Notes: generated from the letters alone by a model not told the origin. A stretch of DNA of 64,000 bases from CAVQGZ01 sp942491665 (GCA_942491665.1 CALOBR010000010.1:62001-126000); one strand, 5' to 3'. Shown: positions 27,290 through 38,229, counted from the stretch's first letter. Made by a program: numbers and translations.

Positions 27290-28758
27290 GCGCCGAGGCA
27301 CTCCCGGCACCTGCGCCGGCCACGTCGACCGAGCCGGCGCACACGCACCCGCTCACCGTGCTGGTCACGGTGCTGCGCTCGATCCCGGCCCTGCTGGGCG
27401 TGGGCGTGGTGATGGTGGCACAGTCCGGTGCCGGGCAGTGGGTCGACGACATCGGCGTCGCGTTCTGGTGGCTGCTGCTGGGCGGTCTGGCCCTGGTGGC
27501 TGTGCTTGCTCTCGCGATCGCCGGGTTCGCCTACCTGTCGTGGAGCCGGCTCTCGTACTACTTCGACTCCAGCGGCGACCTGCGCGTTGACTCCGGGGTG
27601 CTCACCAAGCAGCAGCGTCGCCTGGCGCTCTCGCGGCTGCAGTCGGTCGACGTCAACCAGCCCCTGCTCGCCCGGGTGGTGGGCATGGCCGAGGTCAAGG
27701 TCGAGGTGGCGGGCGCCGGCGACTCCCGGGTCACCCTGCAGTACCTGACTATGGCCCAGGCTCAGGCGTTCCGCGACGAGGTTCTCGCCCGCGCGGCCGG
27801 GCTGCGCCCCGACGCCGGCACCGCGCCGCAGAACGTGATCGTCACGGTCCCCACCAGAGACCTCATCGTCTCTTTGCTGCGCTCGTCTACCACCTTGGTC
27901 GGTGTGCTGGCCACGGTGCTCATCGTTGTCGTGGCAGTGCTGTCCGAGGGGGCGGTCGGGCTCTTTGCACTGCTCATCACCGGTGGCGTGCCGATCTTCG
28001 CCGCCTTCGGGGAGTTCGTGCGCTACTTCGGGTTCACGGTCGCGGAGTCGCCGGACGGGCTACGCCTGCGCAGCGGCCTCACCTCCACGCAGGCCCAGAC
28101 CGTCCCGCCGGGTCGCGTGCACGCGGTCGAGTACGAGCAGCCGCTGCTGTGGCGGTCCAAGGGCTGGGTACGGGTGAAGATCACCGTCGCCGGCTCATCG
28201 AGCGGCGACCAGCAGCAGGGAGGCGCCACCACAGGCGTGCTGCTGCCCGTCGCACCGCGTCCGGTGGCTGAGGCCGTCGTCGCCCGAGTCCTGCCGGGTC
28301 TCGACACGAGCGGGCTGGCCTGGACGTCTGCCCCCTCGCGGGTCCGCGTACGGGCACCGATCCAGTGGCGTCAGCTCGCGGTCGCTGCCAACGACCAGTT
28401 CTTTGCGACTCGTCGGGGCCGACTCGTGCGCCGCGTCGCACTCGTGCCGCATGCGCGCACGCAGAGCGTCCACCTGACGCAGGGTCCATGGCAGCGGCGG
28501 CTCGGCGTGGCGACCATGTCGGTCGACATCGCCCCCGGCCCGGTGAGCGTCCTCGGCCTGCACCAGGACGTGGCGACCGTGCGCACCGTCGCCGACGAGC
28601 AGGCGTTGCGGGCCCGCACGGCCATGGCGGCCGCGGCACCCCCGCGCTGGATGTCGACCCAGCCCGACCCACCCGCGGCCGGCGATACCGACAAGCCCAC
28701 AGCCGGTGATGAGGGCGAGCCGACACCTGCTGACACGCAAGTGCCCGCAGTCGACTAG
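27286..28758 (+). CDS. PH domain (DUF304, YdbT-like) membrane protein
   Basis: 490 residues with several DUF304 PH modules separated by pairs of transmembrane helices. TM pairs are near residues 25-45/60-85, near 190-230 and in the middle. The PH cores read LRVDSGVLTKQQRRLALSRLQSVDV, LRLRSGLTSTQAQTVPPGRVHAVEY and GRLVRRVALVPHARTQSVHL. YdbS/YdbT-type pairs are conserved in Gram-positives; in Bacillus they are linked to resistance to some antimicrobial compounds, and no mechanism is certain. The Pro/Asp-rich tail is disordered. The GTG start overlaps the smaller PH gene's stop. Confidence 0.86.
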   Translation: MSAEALPAPAPATSTEPAHTHPLTVLVTVLRSIPALLGVGVVMVAQSGAGQWVDDIGVAFWWLLLGGLALVAVLALAIAGFAYLSWSRLSYYFDSSGDLRVDSGVLTKQQRRLALSRLQSVDVNQPLLARVVGMAEVKVEVAGAGDSRVTLQYLTMAQAQAFRDEVLARAAGLRPDAGTAPQNVIVTVPTRDLIVSLLRSSTTLVGVLATVLIVVVAVLSEGAVGLFALLITGGVPIFAAFGEFVRYFGFTVAESPDGLRLRSGLTSTQAQTVPPGRVHAVEYEQPLLWRSKGWVRVKITVAGSSSGDQQQGGATTGVLLPVAPRPVAEAVVARVLPGLDTSGLAWTSAPSRVRVRAPIQWRQLAVAANDQFFATRRGRLVRRVALVPHARTQSVHLTQGPWQRRLGVATMSVDIAPGPVSVLGLHQDVATVRTVADEQALRARTAMAAAAPPRWMSTQPDPPAAGDTDKPTAGDEGEPTPADTQVPAVD

Positions 28759-28855
28759 GGGCCACCTGACCTGCACCGCGGCAGCGCCCTGCCACCCGGC
28801 CGCTGCGCATGCGAGCTCGTGTGGGCAACCACGGTTCGTCCCGGGGTTCGGCGGG

Positions 28856-28861
28856 TACACT
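28856..28861 (+). promoter_or_regulatory. Candidate -10 for the DUF2520-panC-nadBC-coaX operon
   Basis: TACACT in the 162-base gap before the DUF2520 gene. It would give a leader of about 50 bases that includes a GAAGGG ribosome site. No convincing -35 is seen, and nothing else is recognised in the gap. Confidence 0.4.
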
Positions 28862-28920
28862 TGGGCCGTCAGCACGACGACCGGTACCGCCATGGACTGG
28901 AGCGCGAAGGGCTGGACCAC

Positions 28921-29835
28921 ATGACCACAACTGCTCAAGCACGCCTTTCCCCACGTCGGGTCGGCGTGATCGGCGCCGGACGAGTCGGGGCTGTCCTCGC
29001 GGCTGCACTGCGTGCCCGGGGCCACGACGTCGTCGCCGCGCACGGAGTGTCCGACGCCAGCCAGGCGCGCGCCGCCGACCTGCTTCCCGGCGTGCCGCTG
29101 CAACCGGTGGCCGCCGTCATCGAGCAGGCCGACCTCGTTCTGCTGGCCGTCCCGGACGACACGCTGCTCGGCCTCGTGCAGGGCGTCGCCCGCAGCACGG
29201 GGTTTCGGGATGACCAGGTCGTGGCACACACCAGCGGACGGCACGGGGTGGCGGTGCTCGCCCCGGCTGCGGCCGACGGTGCCGTCACCATGGCCGTGCA
29301 CCCGGCGATGACCTTCACCGGCACGGCCCGCGACCTCGACCGGTTGGCGGGAACTCGGTTCGGCGTCACTGCCGACCCAGTGAACCTCGACGTGGCCGAC
29401 GCTCTGGTGCGTGAGTTCGGCGGGGTGTCGCTGCACGTCGCCGAGACCGACCGCGACCTGTACCACGCGGGTCTGGCGCACGGCGCCAACCACCTGGTCA
29501 CGCTGGTCGCCGATGCCCGTGACCTGCTGACCCGAGCCGGGGTGGCCGACCCGGCGGGCACGCTGCGCCCGCTGCTGCAGGCCGCCCTCGACAACGCGCT
29601 CGACTCCGGGAGCGCCGCTCTCACCGGACCGGTCGCCCGCGGCGACGCGGGAACGGTGGCCGCGCACCTGCGGGCGATCTCGGCCGTCGACCCAGACAGC
29701 GTCGACCTGTACGCCGCCCTCGCCCGGCACACTGCGGCGCGGGCGGTGGCCGACGGCCGCCTGCGGGCCGCCGACGCCGCTGGACTGATGGACGCCCTTG
29801 CCGGACACGACACCTCGCAGACGGCCAGCGCCTGA
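28921..29835 (+). CDS. Rossmann-like / DUF2520 domain protein
   Basis: 304 residues. The N-terminal NAD(P)-binding fold is GVIGAGRVGAVLAAALRARGH, with a second motif LVLLAVPDDTLLGLV. VHPAMTFTG and the C-terminal DUF2520 helices (LYHAGLAHGANHLVTLV) follow. The fold is that of 6-phosphogluconate-type dehydrogenases. It is conserved immediately upstream of panC in actinobacteria, where it may supply ketopantoate reduction (a PanE-like role), but this is inference from position. The ATG follows GAAGGGCTGGACC. Confidence 0.85.
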   Translation: MTTTAQARLSPRRVGVIGAGRVGAVLAAALRARGHDVVAAHGVSDASQARAADLLPGVPLQPVAAVIEQADLVLLAVPDDTLLGLVQGVARSTGFRDDQVVAHTSGRHGVAVLAPAAADGAVTMAVHPAMTFTGTARDLDRLAGTRFGVTADPVNLDVADALVREFGGVSLHVAETDRDLYHAGLAHGANHLVTLVADARDLLTRAGVADPAGTLRPLLQAALDNALDSGSAALTGPVARGDAGTVAAHLRAISAVDPDSVDLYAALARHTAARAVADGRLRAADAAGLMDALAGHDTSQTASA

Positions 29836-29839
29836 GGTC

Positions 29840-30694
29840 ATGCGCCTGCTCCGCACGCGCGACGAGCTGCTCGACGCCCGCATCGGGGTCGCCGACGAGA
29901 GCAGCGACGTCGCCGCCGTGCTCACCATGGGGGCCCTGCACGCGGGGCACCGCGGCCTGATCGAGGAGGCCCGACGCCAGGTCGGCGAGTCGGGAACCGT
30001 CGTGCTCACCGTCTTCGTCAACCCGTTGCAGTTCGGGGCCGGCGAAGACCTCGAGCGGTACCCACGCTCCCTCGACACCGATCTTGCGACCGCCGAGCAG
30101 GCCGGGGTGGATCTCGTCTTCGCCCCCGACGCCGACCAGGTTTACCCCGACGGCCGGGCGAGCATCACCGTCGACCCCGGCGAGCTGGGCACCCGCTGGG
30201 AGGGCGCGGCGCGCCCCACCCACTTTCGTGGCGTGCTGACCGTGGTGGCGAAGCTGCTGAACATGGTTGTGCCGGCAGTGACGGTGTTCGGCGAGAAGGA
30301 CTACCAGCAGCTCGTGCTGGTGCGGCGCATGTGCCGCGAGCTCGACCTGGGCGTCGAGGTCGTCGGCCTACCGACGGTGCGCGAGCCCGACGGCCTGGCC
30401 CTGTCGAGCCGCAACGCCTACCTGACCGCGCACCAGCGCCAGGCCGGCCTTGCGCTCTCGCGGGCGCTGCGCGCCGCCCAGCAGTCCGCGCACACCTCCG
30501 GCGGGGCAGCGCTCGCCGCCGCCGAAGCGGTGCTGCAGGCCGAACCCGGTGTCGACGTGGACTACCTGGTGCTCACCGACCCCGAGCTCGCCGACCCGCC
30601 CGTCCAGGGAGACGCCCGCATGCTCGTGGCCGCGCGAGTCGGCACCACGCGTCTGCTCGACAACATGGCCCTCACGATCGGCGGCACGCGGTGA
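29840..30694 (+). CDS. panC: Pantothenate synthetase
   Basis: A 284-residue cytidylyltransferase-fold ligase that joins pantoate and beta-alanine with ATP to form pantothenate. Motifs: LTMGALHAGHRGLIEEAR (HxGH), VFVNPLQFGAGEDLERYPR, TVFGEKDYQQLVLVRRM and LALSSRNAYL (KMSKS-like). The ATG lies four bases after the DUF2520 stop, and the stop overlaps nadB. Together with coaX downstream this places two CoA-pathway genes in one operon. Confidence 0.95.
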   Translation: MRLLRTRDELLDARIGVADESSDVAAVLTMGALHAGHRGLIEEARRQVGESGTVVLTVFVNPLQFGAGEDLERYPRSLDTDLATAEQAGVDLVFAPDADQVYPDGRASITVDPGELGTRWEGAARPTHFRGVLTVVAKLLNMVVPAVTVFGEKDYQQLVLVRRMCRELDLGVEVVGLPTVREPDGLALSSRNAYLTAHQRQAGLALSRALRAAQQSAHTSGGAALAAAEAVLQAEPGVDVDYLVLTDPELADPPVQGDARMLVAARVGTTRLLDNMALTIGGTR

Positions 30695-32385
30695 CAGTGC
30701 GAGGCGTGCGCCGCTACTCCAGTCGGGTACAGGTGCCGTCCGCGCTCGCGGCACCGCCCCCGGGCTGGACGACCGAGGCGGACGTGATCGTCGTCGGCAG
30801 CGGCATCGCCGGGCTGAGCGCGGCCCTGCAGGCGCGTGACCTGGGCCGGGTTCTGCTGGTGACCAAGACCCATCTGGACGCCGGCGCGACTGCCTGGGCG
30901 CAGGGCGGCATCGCCGCCGCGCTCGACCCGGACGACTCCCCGGCCGAGCACCTCGCCGACACGCTCGTGGCCGGCAGCGGCCTGTGCGACGCCGAGGCGG
31001 TGCGCGTGCTCGTCACCGAGGGTCCGCGGCGCATCCGCGAGCTCGTGGCGCTGGGCACCGAGTTCGAGCGGACGGCTACCGGGGAGTTCGCCCTGACCCG
31101 CGAGGGCGGGCACCTGCGCGATCGCATCGCCCACGCCGGGGGAGACGCCACCGGCCGCGAGATATCGCGCGCCCTGATCGCCCAGCTCACCGCGGTCCAG
31201 GCCGACCCACGCATCGAGGTGCTCGAGCACGCGCTGGTCGTCGACCTGCTCACCGACGCCACCGGGCACGTGTGCGGAGTCACGCTGCACGTCATCGGTG
31301 CGGGCACGCGCGACGGGGTCGGGGCCGCCCTGGGCCGCACGGTCGTGCTGGCCACCGGTGGCCTCGGTCAGGTCTACCGCGCCACCACCAACCCGGCGGT
31401 CGCCACCGGCGACGGGGTCGCTGCGGCGCTGCGAGCCGGGGCACAGGTGGCCGACCTGGAGTTCGTCCAGTTCCACCCGACGGTGCTGTGGCTCGGCGCG
31501 GAGTCCACGGGGCAGCAGCCGCTGATCTCCGAGGCCGTGCGCGGCGAAGGCGCCGTTCTGCGCGCGGCTGACGGCACGAGGTTCATGCTCGATCGCCACC
31601 CGATGGCCGAGCTCGCGCCACGCGACGTCGTCGCGTCGGGAGCCGTCGACGTGATGGGGGCCGCCGGCACCGACCACGTCTACCTCGACGCCCGTGACCT
31701 GGGGGCGGAGTTCGTCGAGCAGCGCTTTCCGTCGATCGTCGCGAGCTGTCGCGAGCACGGCTTCGACCTGGGTACCGAGCTCGTGCCCGTGGCCCCCGCC
31801 CAGCACTACGCCTCCGGCGGCGTCTGGGTCGACACCTGGGGACGCAGCAGCCTGCCCGGGCTGCTGGCTTGCGGCGAGGCGTCGGCGACGGGCGTGCACG
31901 GGGCCAACAGGCTGGCGTCCAACTCGTTGCTCGAAGGGCTCGTGTGGGGGTCGCGCATCGTCGACTACCTGCTCGTCGAAGGTCTTCCACGCCCCGGCGA
32001 CCCGGTGCCCCGGCCCCAGTCGCCGGTGGTGCCGGTGCAGGAGCGCCACAGGCTCCAGCAGGCGATGACGGCCGGCGTGGGGGTCGTCCGCGACGCCGAG
32101 GGCTTGTCTGCGGCCGCTGCCGAGCTCGCGGCCATCCGCAGCCGAGCCGAGGCCAACGGATCGTCGGAGCACCGCGTCTCGACCGAGGCCTGGGAGACGT
32201 CCAACCTGCACGACGTGGCGACGGCGCTCACCGCCGCGGCAGCCACCCGCACCGAGACGCGCGGCGGGCACTGGCGCAGTGACCACCCGCAGCGCGACGA
32301 CCACGCCTGGCGCGGACGGCTGGTGGGGGTGCGCGAGGCCGACGCCCACCTCAAGCTGGTCTACCGGCCCTTGGAGGAGCAGTGA
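30691..32385 (+). CDS. nadB: L-aspartate oxidase
   Basis: A 564-residue flavoprotein that oxidises L-aspartate to iminoaspartate for quinolinate synthesis. FAD motif: DVIVVGSGIAGLSAALQA. It also has the succinate-dehydrogenase-type active-site segments (FVQFHPTVLW, ISEAVRGEGAVL, HYASGGVWVDTWGRSS, GEASATGVHGANRLASNSLLEG). GTG 30691 overlaps the panC stop and gives an extra lead of about 25 residues. nadC follows with a four-base overlap, but no nadA (quinolinate synthase) is found in the window. Confidence 0.94.
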   Translation: MTVRGVRRYSSRVQVPSALAAPPPGWTTEADVIVVGSGIAGLSAALQARDLGRVLLVTKTHLDAGATAWAQGGIAAALDPDDSPAEHLADTLVAGSGLCDAEAVRVLVTEGPRRIRELVALGTEFERTATGEFALTREGGHLRDRIAHAGGDATGREISRALIAQLTAVQADPRIEVLEHALVVDLLTDATGHVCGVTLHVIGAGTRDGVGAALGRTVVLATGGLGQVYRATTNPAVATGDGVAAALRAGAQVADLEFVQFHPTVLWLGAESTGQQPLISEAVRGEGAVLRAADGTRFMLDRHPMAELAPRDVVASGAVDVMGAAGTDHVYLDARDLGAEFVEQRFPSIVASCREHGFDLGTELVPVAPAQHYASGGVWVDTWGRSSLPGLLACGEASATGVHGANRLASNSLLEGLVWGSRIVDYLLVEGLPRPGDPVPRPQSPVVPVQERHRLQQAMTAGVGVVRDAEGLSAAAAELAAIRSRAEANGSSEHRVSTEAWETSNLHDVATALTAAAATRTETRGGHWRSDHPQRDDHAWRGRLVGVREADAHLKLVYRPLEEQ

Positions 32386-33278
32386 GCACACCTGACCCGG
32401 CTGTCGTGGCCCGGCTGCGCGCTGCGGGCCTCGACCCCGACGCCCTCGCCCGGCTGGTAGACGCCACCCTCGACGAAGACCTGGCCGGTGGTGAGGACGT
32501 GACCAGCGTGGCCACCGTCCCCGCCGACGCCGTTGCTCGCGCGACCGTCGCACCGCGCGCCCCCGGGGTCGTGGCCGGGCTGGACGTCGCCGCGCTGGCC
32601 ATGGCACGAGCCGCCGACGCCCCGGTGACGGCGACCGTCCTCGTCACCGACGGGTCATGGGTCACGCCCGGCACCGCCCTGCTGGTCTGCGAGGGGCGGG
32701 CGCGGGACCTACTGCTGGGTGAGCGCACCGCGCTGAACCTGCTGGGCCGGCTGTCCGGGGTCGCCACGCTGACCCGCGCCTGGGTCGATGCGGTTGCCGG
32801 CACCGGCGCTGCCGTCCGCGACACCCGCAAGACCATGCCCCTGCTGCGTGCGCTGGAGAAGTATGCGGTGCGCTGCGGTGGTGGTCTCAACCACCGGATG
32901 ACTCTCTCAGCCGCTGCGCTGGTCAAGGACAACCACGCGCTCGCGGCGGGCGGGGTCGTCGCGGCCTACCGGCGCGTGCGCGCCACCTACCCGACGCTGG
33001 AGGTGGAGGTGGAGGTCGACACCCTTGCCGACGCGCTCGCCGTGGTGGACGCCGGTGCCGACTTCGTGCTGCTCGACAACTTCAGCGTCGACGAGCTCCG
33101 CGACACGGTGGGGCTGGTGGGCGGACGGGCGCGGCTGGAGGCCAGCGGTGGCCTCACGCTCGACAACGCCGCTGCCGTGGCCGCGACCGGGGTCGACTAC
33201 CTCGCGGTGGGGTCGCTGACCCATTCGGCACCGGTGCTCGACATCGGGCTGGACTTCGACGAGAGCCGGGAGGGCTGA
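32382..33278 (+). CDS. nadC: Nicotinate-nucleotide pyrophosphorylase (quinolinate phosphoribosyltransferase)
   Basis: 298 residues. Decarboxylates quinolinate and adds ribose-phosphate from PRPP to give nicotinate mononucleotide. Motifs: DEDLAGGEDVTS, LLGERTALNLLGRLSGVAT, RDTRKTMPLLRALEKYAV, GGGLNHRM, VEVEVDTLADAL and LLDNFSVDEL. All PRPP- and quinolinate-contact residues seem present. The GTG start overlaps nadB, and coaX begins three bases after its stop. Confidence 0.95.
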   Translation: MSTPDPAVVARLRAAGLDPDALARLVDATLDEDLAGGEDVTSVATVPADAVARATVAPRAPGVVAGLDVAALAMARAADAPVTATVLVTDGSWVTPGTALLVCEGRARDLLLGERTALNLLGRLSGVATLTRAWVDAVAGTGAAVRDTRKTMPLLRALEKYAVRCGGGLNHRMTLSAAALVKDNHALAAGGVVAAYRRVRATYPTLEVEVEVDTLADALAVVDAGADFVLLDNFSVDELRDTVGLVGGRARLEASGGLTLDNAAAVAATGVDYLAVGSLTHSAPVLDIGLDFDESREG

Positions 33279-33281
33279 GCC

Positions 33282-34094
33282 GTGCTGCTGGCCATCGATG
33301 TGGGCAACACCCAGACGGTGCTCGGGCTGCTGGAGCCTGCCACCTCACCCGAGCGCGACGACGACGTGTCGGTGCTGGAGCACTGGCGCGTCTCGACCGA
33401 TGCCGAGCGCACCGCCGACGAGTGGGCCGTGCTGCTCGACGGGTTGCTGACCCGCCGTGGGCTGTCACTGGACGGGGTCGACGGGGTGGCCATGTGCTCG
33501 ACGGTGCCGGCCGTCCTTCGCGAGATGCGCGACATGTCCGAGCACGCGTTCGCCCACATCCCCACCGTGGTGGTCGAGCCCGGCGTCCGCACCGGCATCC
33601 CGGTGCTGGTCGACAACCCGCGTGAGGTGGGCACCGACCGCATCGTGAACTCCCTGGCGGCCGTGCACCTCTACGGAGGCCCGGCCATCGTCGTCGACTT
33701 CGGCACTGCCACCACCTTCGACGCGGTGTCGTCCGCGGGCGCCTACGTGGGCGGTGCGATCGCGCCGGGCATCGGCATCTCGCTGGACGCGCTCGGCGTG
33801 CGCGGTGCCCAGCTGCGCAAGGTCGAGCTGACCGCGCCGCGCTCGGTGATCGGCAAGAACACCGTGGAGGCGCTGCAGTCCGGGGCGCTGTACGGGTTCG
33901 CCGCCCAGGTCGACGGGATGGTCGAGCGCATGGCTGCCGAGCTGCACGACGACCCGGACGAGGTTGCCGTGATCGGCACCGGCGGGCTGGCTCCCTTGAT
34001 GATCGGGGAGGCGCGCAGCCTGGCCCAGCACGAGCCCTGGCTGACGCTGATCGGGCTGCACCTCGTCTGGGAGCGCAACCACCGCCCCCAGTGA
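33282..34094 (+). CDS. coaX: Type III pantothenate kinase
   Basis: 270 residues of the ASKHA fold. Phosphorylates pantothenate to 4'-phosphopantothenate and, unlike CoaA, does not need feedback control by CoA. Motifs: LLAIDVGNTQTVLGLL (phosphate 1), VDNPREVGTDRIVN, IVVDFGTATTFDAVS and YVGGAIAPGI. It is the last gene of the panC-nadB-nadC-coaX operon. Its final base is shared with a CsoR/CstR-like palindrome. Confidence 0.94.
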   Translation: MLLAIDVGNTQTVLGLLEPATSPERDDDVSVLEHWRVSTDAERTADEWAVLLDGLLTRRGLSLDGVDGVAMCSTVPAVLREMRDMSEHAFAHIPTVVVEPGVRTGIPVLVDNPREVGTDRIVNSLAAVHLYGGPAIVVDFGTATTFDAVSSAGAYVGGAIAPGIGISLDALGVRGAQLRKVELTAPRSVIGKNTVEALQSGALYGFAAQVDGMVERMAAELHDDPDEVAVIGTGGLAPLMIGEARSLAQHEPWLTLIGLHLVWERNHRPQ

Positions 34095-34112
34095 TACCCC
34101 GGGGGGTATACT
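34094..34112 (+). promoter_or_regulatory. CsoR/CstR-like operator overlapping a strong -10
   Basis: ATACCCC-GG-GGGGTAT (34094-34109) has perfect seven-base arms, the layout of CsoR/CstR/RcnR-family operators. TATACT (34107-34112) shares its last bases and is a near-consensus -10 for the rhodanese gene. A bound repressor would block polymerase. A CstR-like persulfide sensor fits a rhodanese target, and copper-sensing CsoR is the alternative. No csoR gene is in the window. Confidence 0.65.
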
Positions 34113-34143
34113 GGCCTATCTGTCGTCCTTGGAGGAGCCCCGC

Positions 34144-34554
34144 ATGCGCATCCGTCCCCTGCTTGCCACCACCGTGTTCAGCGTCGCCGCTGCCGTCTCC
34201 CTCGTCGGCTGCTCCAGCGACGACGCAGCCACGGCTGCCGTGACGACCGTCGGGGCCGAGCAGCTGGTCGAGGTGGCCGAGACCGGGCAGGCCACGGTCA
34301 TCGACGTGCGCACCCCCCAGGAGTACGCGGCCGGCCACGTCGCAGGTGCGCTGAACATCAACGTCGAGAGCCCGACGTTCGCCGATGAGATCGAGGCCCT
34401 GCCCAAGGACCAGACGTACGTCATCTACTGCCGTAGCGGCAACCGAAGCGCCGCGGCTGCCGAGCAGATGGCTGACGCTGGATTCACTGACCTCTACGAC
34501 GTCGATGCCGGGCTGGCGACGCTCGCCGAGGCCGGAGTCGCCCTGACGCAGTAG
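34144..34554 (+). CDS. Rhodanese-like domain lipoprotein
   Basis: 136 residues. A signal peptide ends in lipobox SLVGC, so the protein is membrane-anchored outside the cell. The single rhodanese domain has TVIDVRTPQEYAAGHVAGALNI and the active-site loop YVIYCRSGNRSA with the catalytic cysteine. Such proteins carry persulfide sulfur or handle thiosulfate-type donors. The ATG is preceded by GGAGGAG at 34131. Control by the operator 35-50 bases upstream suggests induction by sulfide/persulfide or copper. Confidence 0.9.
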   Translation: MRIRPLLATTVFSVAAAVSLVGCSSDDAATAAVTTVGAEQLVEVAETGQATVIDVRTPQEYAAGHVAGALNINVESPTFADEIEALPKDQTYVIYCRSGNRSAAAAEQMADAGFTDLYDVDAGLATLAEAGVALTQ

Positions 34555-34557
34555 CCC

Positions 34558-34563
34558 TATTCT
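34558..34563 (+). promoter_or_regulatory. Leaderless-type -10 of argA
   Basis: TATTCT ends eight bases before GTG 34572 and begins four bases after the rhodanese stop. Confidence 0.45.
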
Positions 34564-34571
34564 TGGCGGGT

Positions 34572-35084
34572 GTGAGAGCCCCCGTCACGATTCGGCGCGC
34601 CACGACAGGTGACGTCGCCGACATCCGCGCCCTCGTGGAGGGCTACGCGACCGACCGGATTCTGCTCGGCAAAGACATCGTCAACCTGTACGAAGACGTC
34701 CCCGACTTTCGGGTCGCTGTGAATTCCGACGGCCGCGTCGTCGGGTGCGGAGCGGTCCATGTCATGTGGGAAGACCTCGCCGAGGTGCGCACGCTCGCGG
34801 TTCGCCCGGAGTGTCGTGGTCGAGGAATTGGGCGCGACCTGCTGGCAGAATTGGTCGACACAGCCCGCGCGTTGGGGGTCGACCGCGTCGTGTGCCTAAC
34901 GTTCGAGGTGGGCTTCTTCGCCGGCCAAGGCTTCGCGGTCGCTGAGACGGTGGACGTCGCGCCCGAGGTGTTCATGCAGATGGTGCGTTCGGCCGACGAA
35001 GGAATTGCCGAGTTTCTGGATCTCGAACGCGTTCGGCCGAACACTTTGGGAAATACCCGCATGGTTCGCACTCTGCGCGATTAG
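34572..35084 (+). CDS. argA: Amino-acid N-acetyltransferase (N-acetylglutamate synthase, GNAT type)
   Basis: A 170-residue GNAT protein. The acetyl-CoA site is RPECRGRGIGRDLLAELV (R/QxxGxG/A). Family marks of the short ArgA type (Mycobacterium tuberculosis Rv2747) are VEGYATDRILLGKDIVNLYE, VGCGAVHVMWEDLAEVRTLAV and VGFFAGQGF. It makes N-acetylglutamate for arginine biosynthesis. GTG 34572 matches a TATTCT -10 upstream; a TTG nine bases earlier is possible. The gene uses AT-rich codons and GAATT stretches more often than its neighbours. Confidence 0.85.
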   Translation: MRAPVTIRRATTGDVADIRALVEGYATDRILLGKDIVNLYEDVPDFRVAVNSDGRVVGCGAVHVMWEDLAEVRTLAVRPECRGRGIGRDLLAELVDTARALGVDRVVCLTFEVGFFAGQGFAVAETVDVAPEVFMQMVRSADEGIAEFLDLERVRPNTLGNTRMVRTLRD

Positions 35085-35096
35085 CGGCTAATGTGT

Positions 35097-35126
35097 GGAT
35101 GCCCGCGCGATTCGACGCGAGCATCC
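35097..35126. terminator. Hairpin between argA and lsr2
   Basis: GGATGC...GCATCC with an inner CGCG/CGCG pair forms a stem in the 72-base gap. No T-run follows. It could end argA transcription or lie in the lsr2 leader. Confidence 0.35.
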
Positions 35127-35156
35127 GTTCCGGGGGAGAATACCCAAGGAGTTTGA

Positions 35157-35486
35157 ATGGCCCAGCGAGTCGAAGTTGTTCTCGTCGACGATCTCGATGG
35201 TGGTTCCGCCGACGAGACCGTCGCGTTCGCCCTGGACGGCGTGACGTACGAGATCGACCTCAACGCCACCAACGCGGCTGCCCTGCGCGAGGCTCTCGCG
35301 CTGTACGTGGGTCACGCTCGCAAGGCTGGCCGCAAGGCTCCCGCACGCTCGTCGGGCCGTCGCAGCTCAGCCGGCTCGCAGACCGCGGCCATCCGCACCT
35401 GGGCCAAGGAGCAGGGTCTGCCGGTCAACGAGCGCGGCCGCATCCCCGCGTCGATCGTCGAGCAGTACGAGGCTGCCCACGCCTGA
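35157..35486 (+). CDS. lsr2: Lsr2 nucleoid-associated protein
   Basis: A 109-residue xenogeneic silencer that bridges AT-rich DNA, the actinobacterial H-NS analogue. The N-terminal dimerisation/oligomer domain is MAQRVEVVLVDDLDGGSADETVAFALDG (in two runs), then a basic linker (RKAGRKAPARSSGRRSS). The C-terminal DNA-binding domain has IRTWAKEQGL and the minor-groove hook NERGRIP. An AAGGAG ribosome site sits six bases before the ATG. The lsr2-clpC neighbourhood is conserved in actinobacteria. Confidence 0.97.
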   Translation: MAQRVEVVLVDDLDGGSADETVAFALDGVTYEIDLNATNAAALREALALYVGHARKAGRKAPARSSGRRSSAGSQTAAIRTWAKEQGLPVNERGRIPASIVEQYEAAHA

Positions 35487-35491
35487 GCGGC

Positions 35492-35509
35492 GTTCGCCGG
35501 TGGCAGAAC
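35492..35509 (+). promoter_or_regulatory. ClgR-like operator candidate / imperfect hairpin
   Basis: GTTCGCCGGTGGCAGAAC has GTTC/GAAC outer arms and a left half identical to the GTTCGC half-site of ClgR, the activator of clp genes in actinobacteria. The right half deviates at two places. CCGGTG...CACCGG (35497-35516) also makes a short hairpin after the lsr2 stop. Confidence 0.4.
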
Positions 35510-35522
35510 TCACCGGACCTGC

Positions 35523-35549
35523 GGAACATCGCTGACCTGTGTTTCCGTT
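35523..35549 (+). promoter_or_regulatory. SigR/SigH-type ECF promoter candidate for clpC
   Basis: GGAAC and GTT are separated by 19 bases, close to the GGAAY-N18/19-GTT consensus of thiol-stress sigma factors, which control clpC in Streptomyces. It would give a leader of about 150 bases. The rest of the 217-base gap shows only the GAGGAG ribosome site before clpC. Confidence 0.4.
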
Positions 35550-35703
35550 GACCCAGCACGCGTAGACGTCCGCCGTGCCCCCAGGACGGGGCACGGTTGG
35601 CCGCCCGGCTCAGATGTGCGCCTCACCCACCGGGGCTAGCATGCTGCGACCAGGCGTCCACCAGACCCGGACGGCTGCGCACCGCGGCAACGAGGAGCGC
35701 TAC

Positions 35704-38217
<2,514 letters not shown>

Positions 38218-38229
38218 CCCGAGAGGGTG

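Noticed and set aside
34563..35084. argA as horizontally acquired because of locally AT-richer codons
   Set aside because: The gene is in its conserved place before lsr2 and the change in composition is small; not enough for a transfer claim.
35548..35576. TTGACC as a standard -35 before clpC
   Set aside because: No TANNNT hexamer lies at 16-19 bases, so a housekeeping promoter is not supported there.
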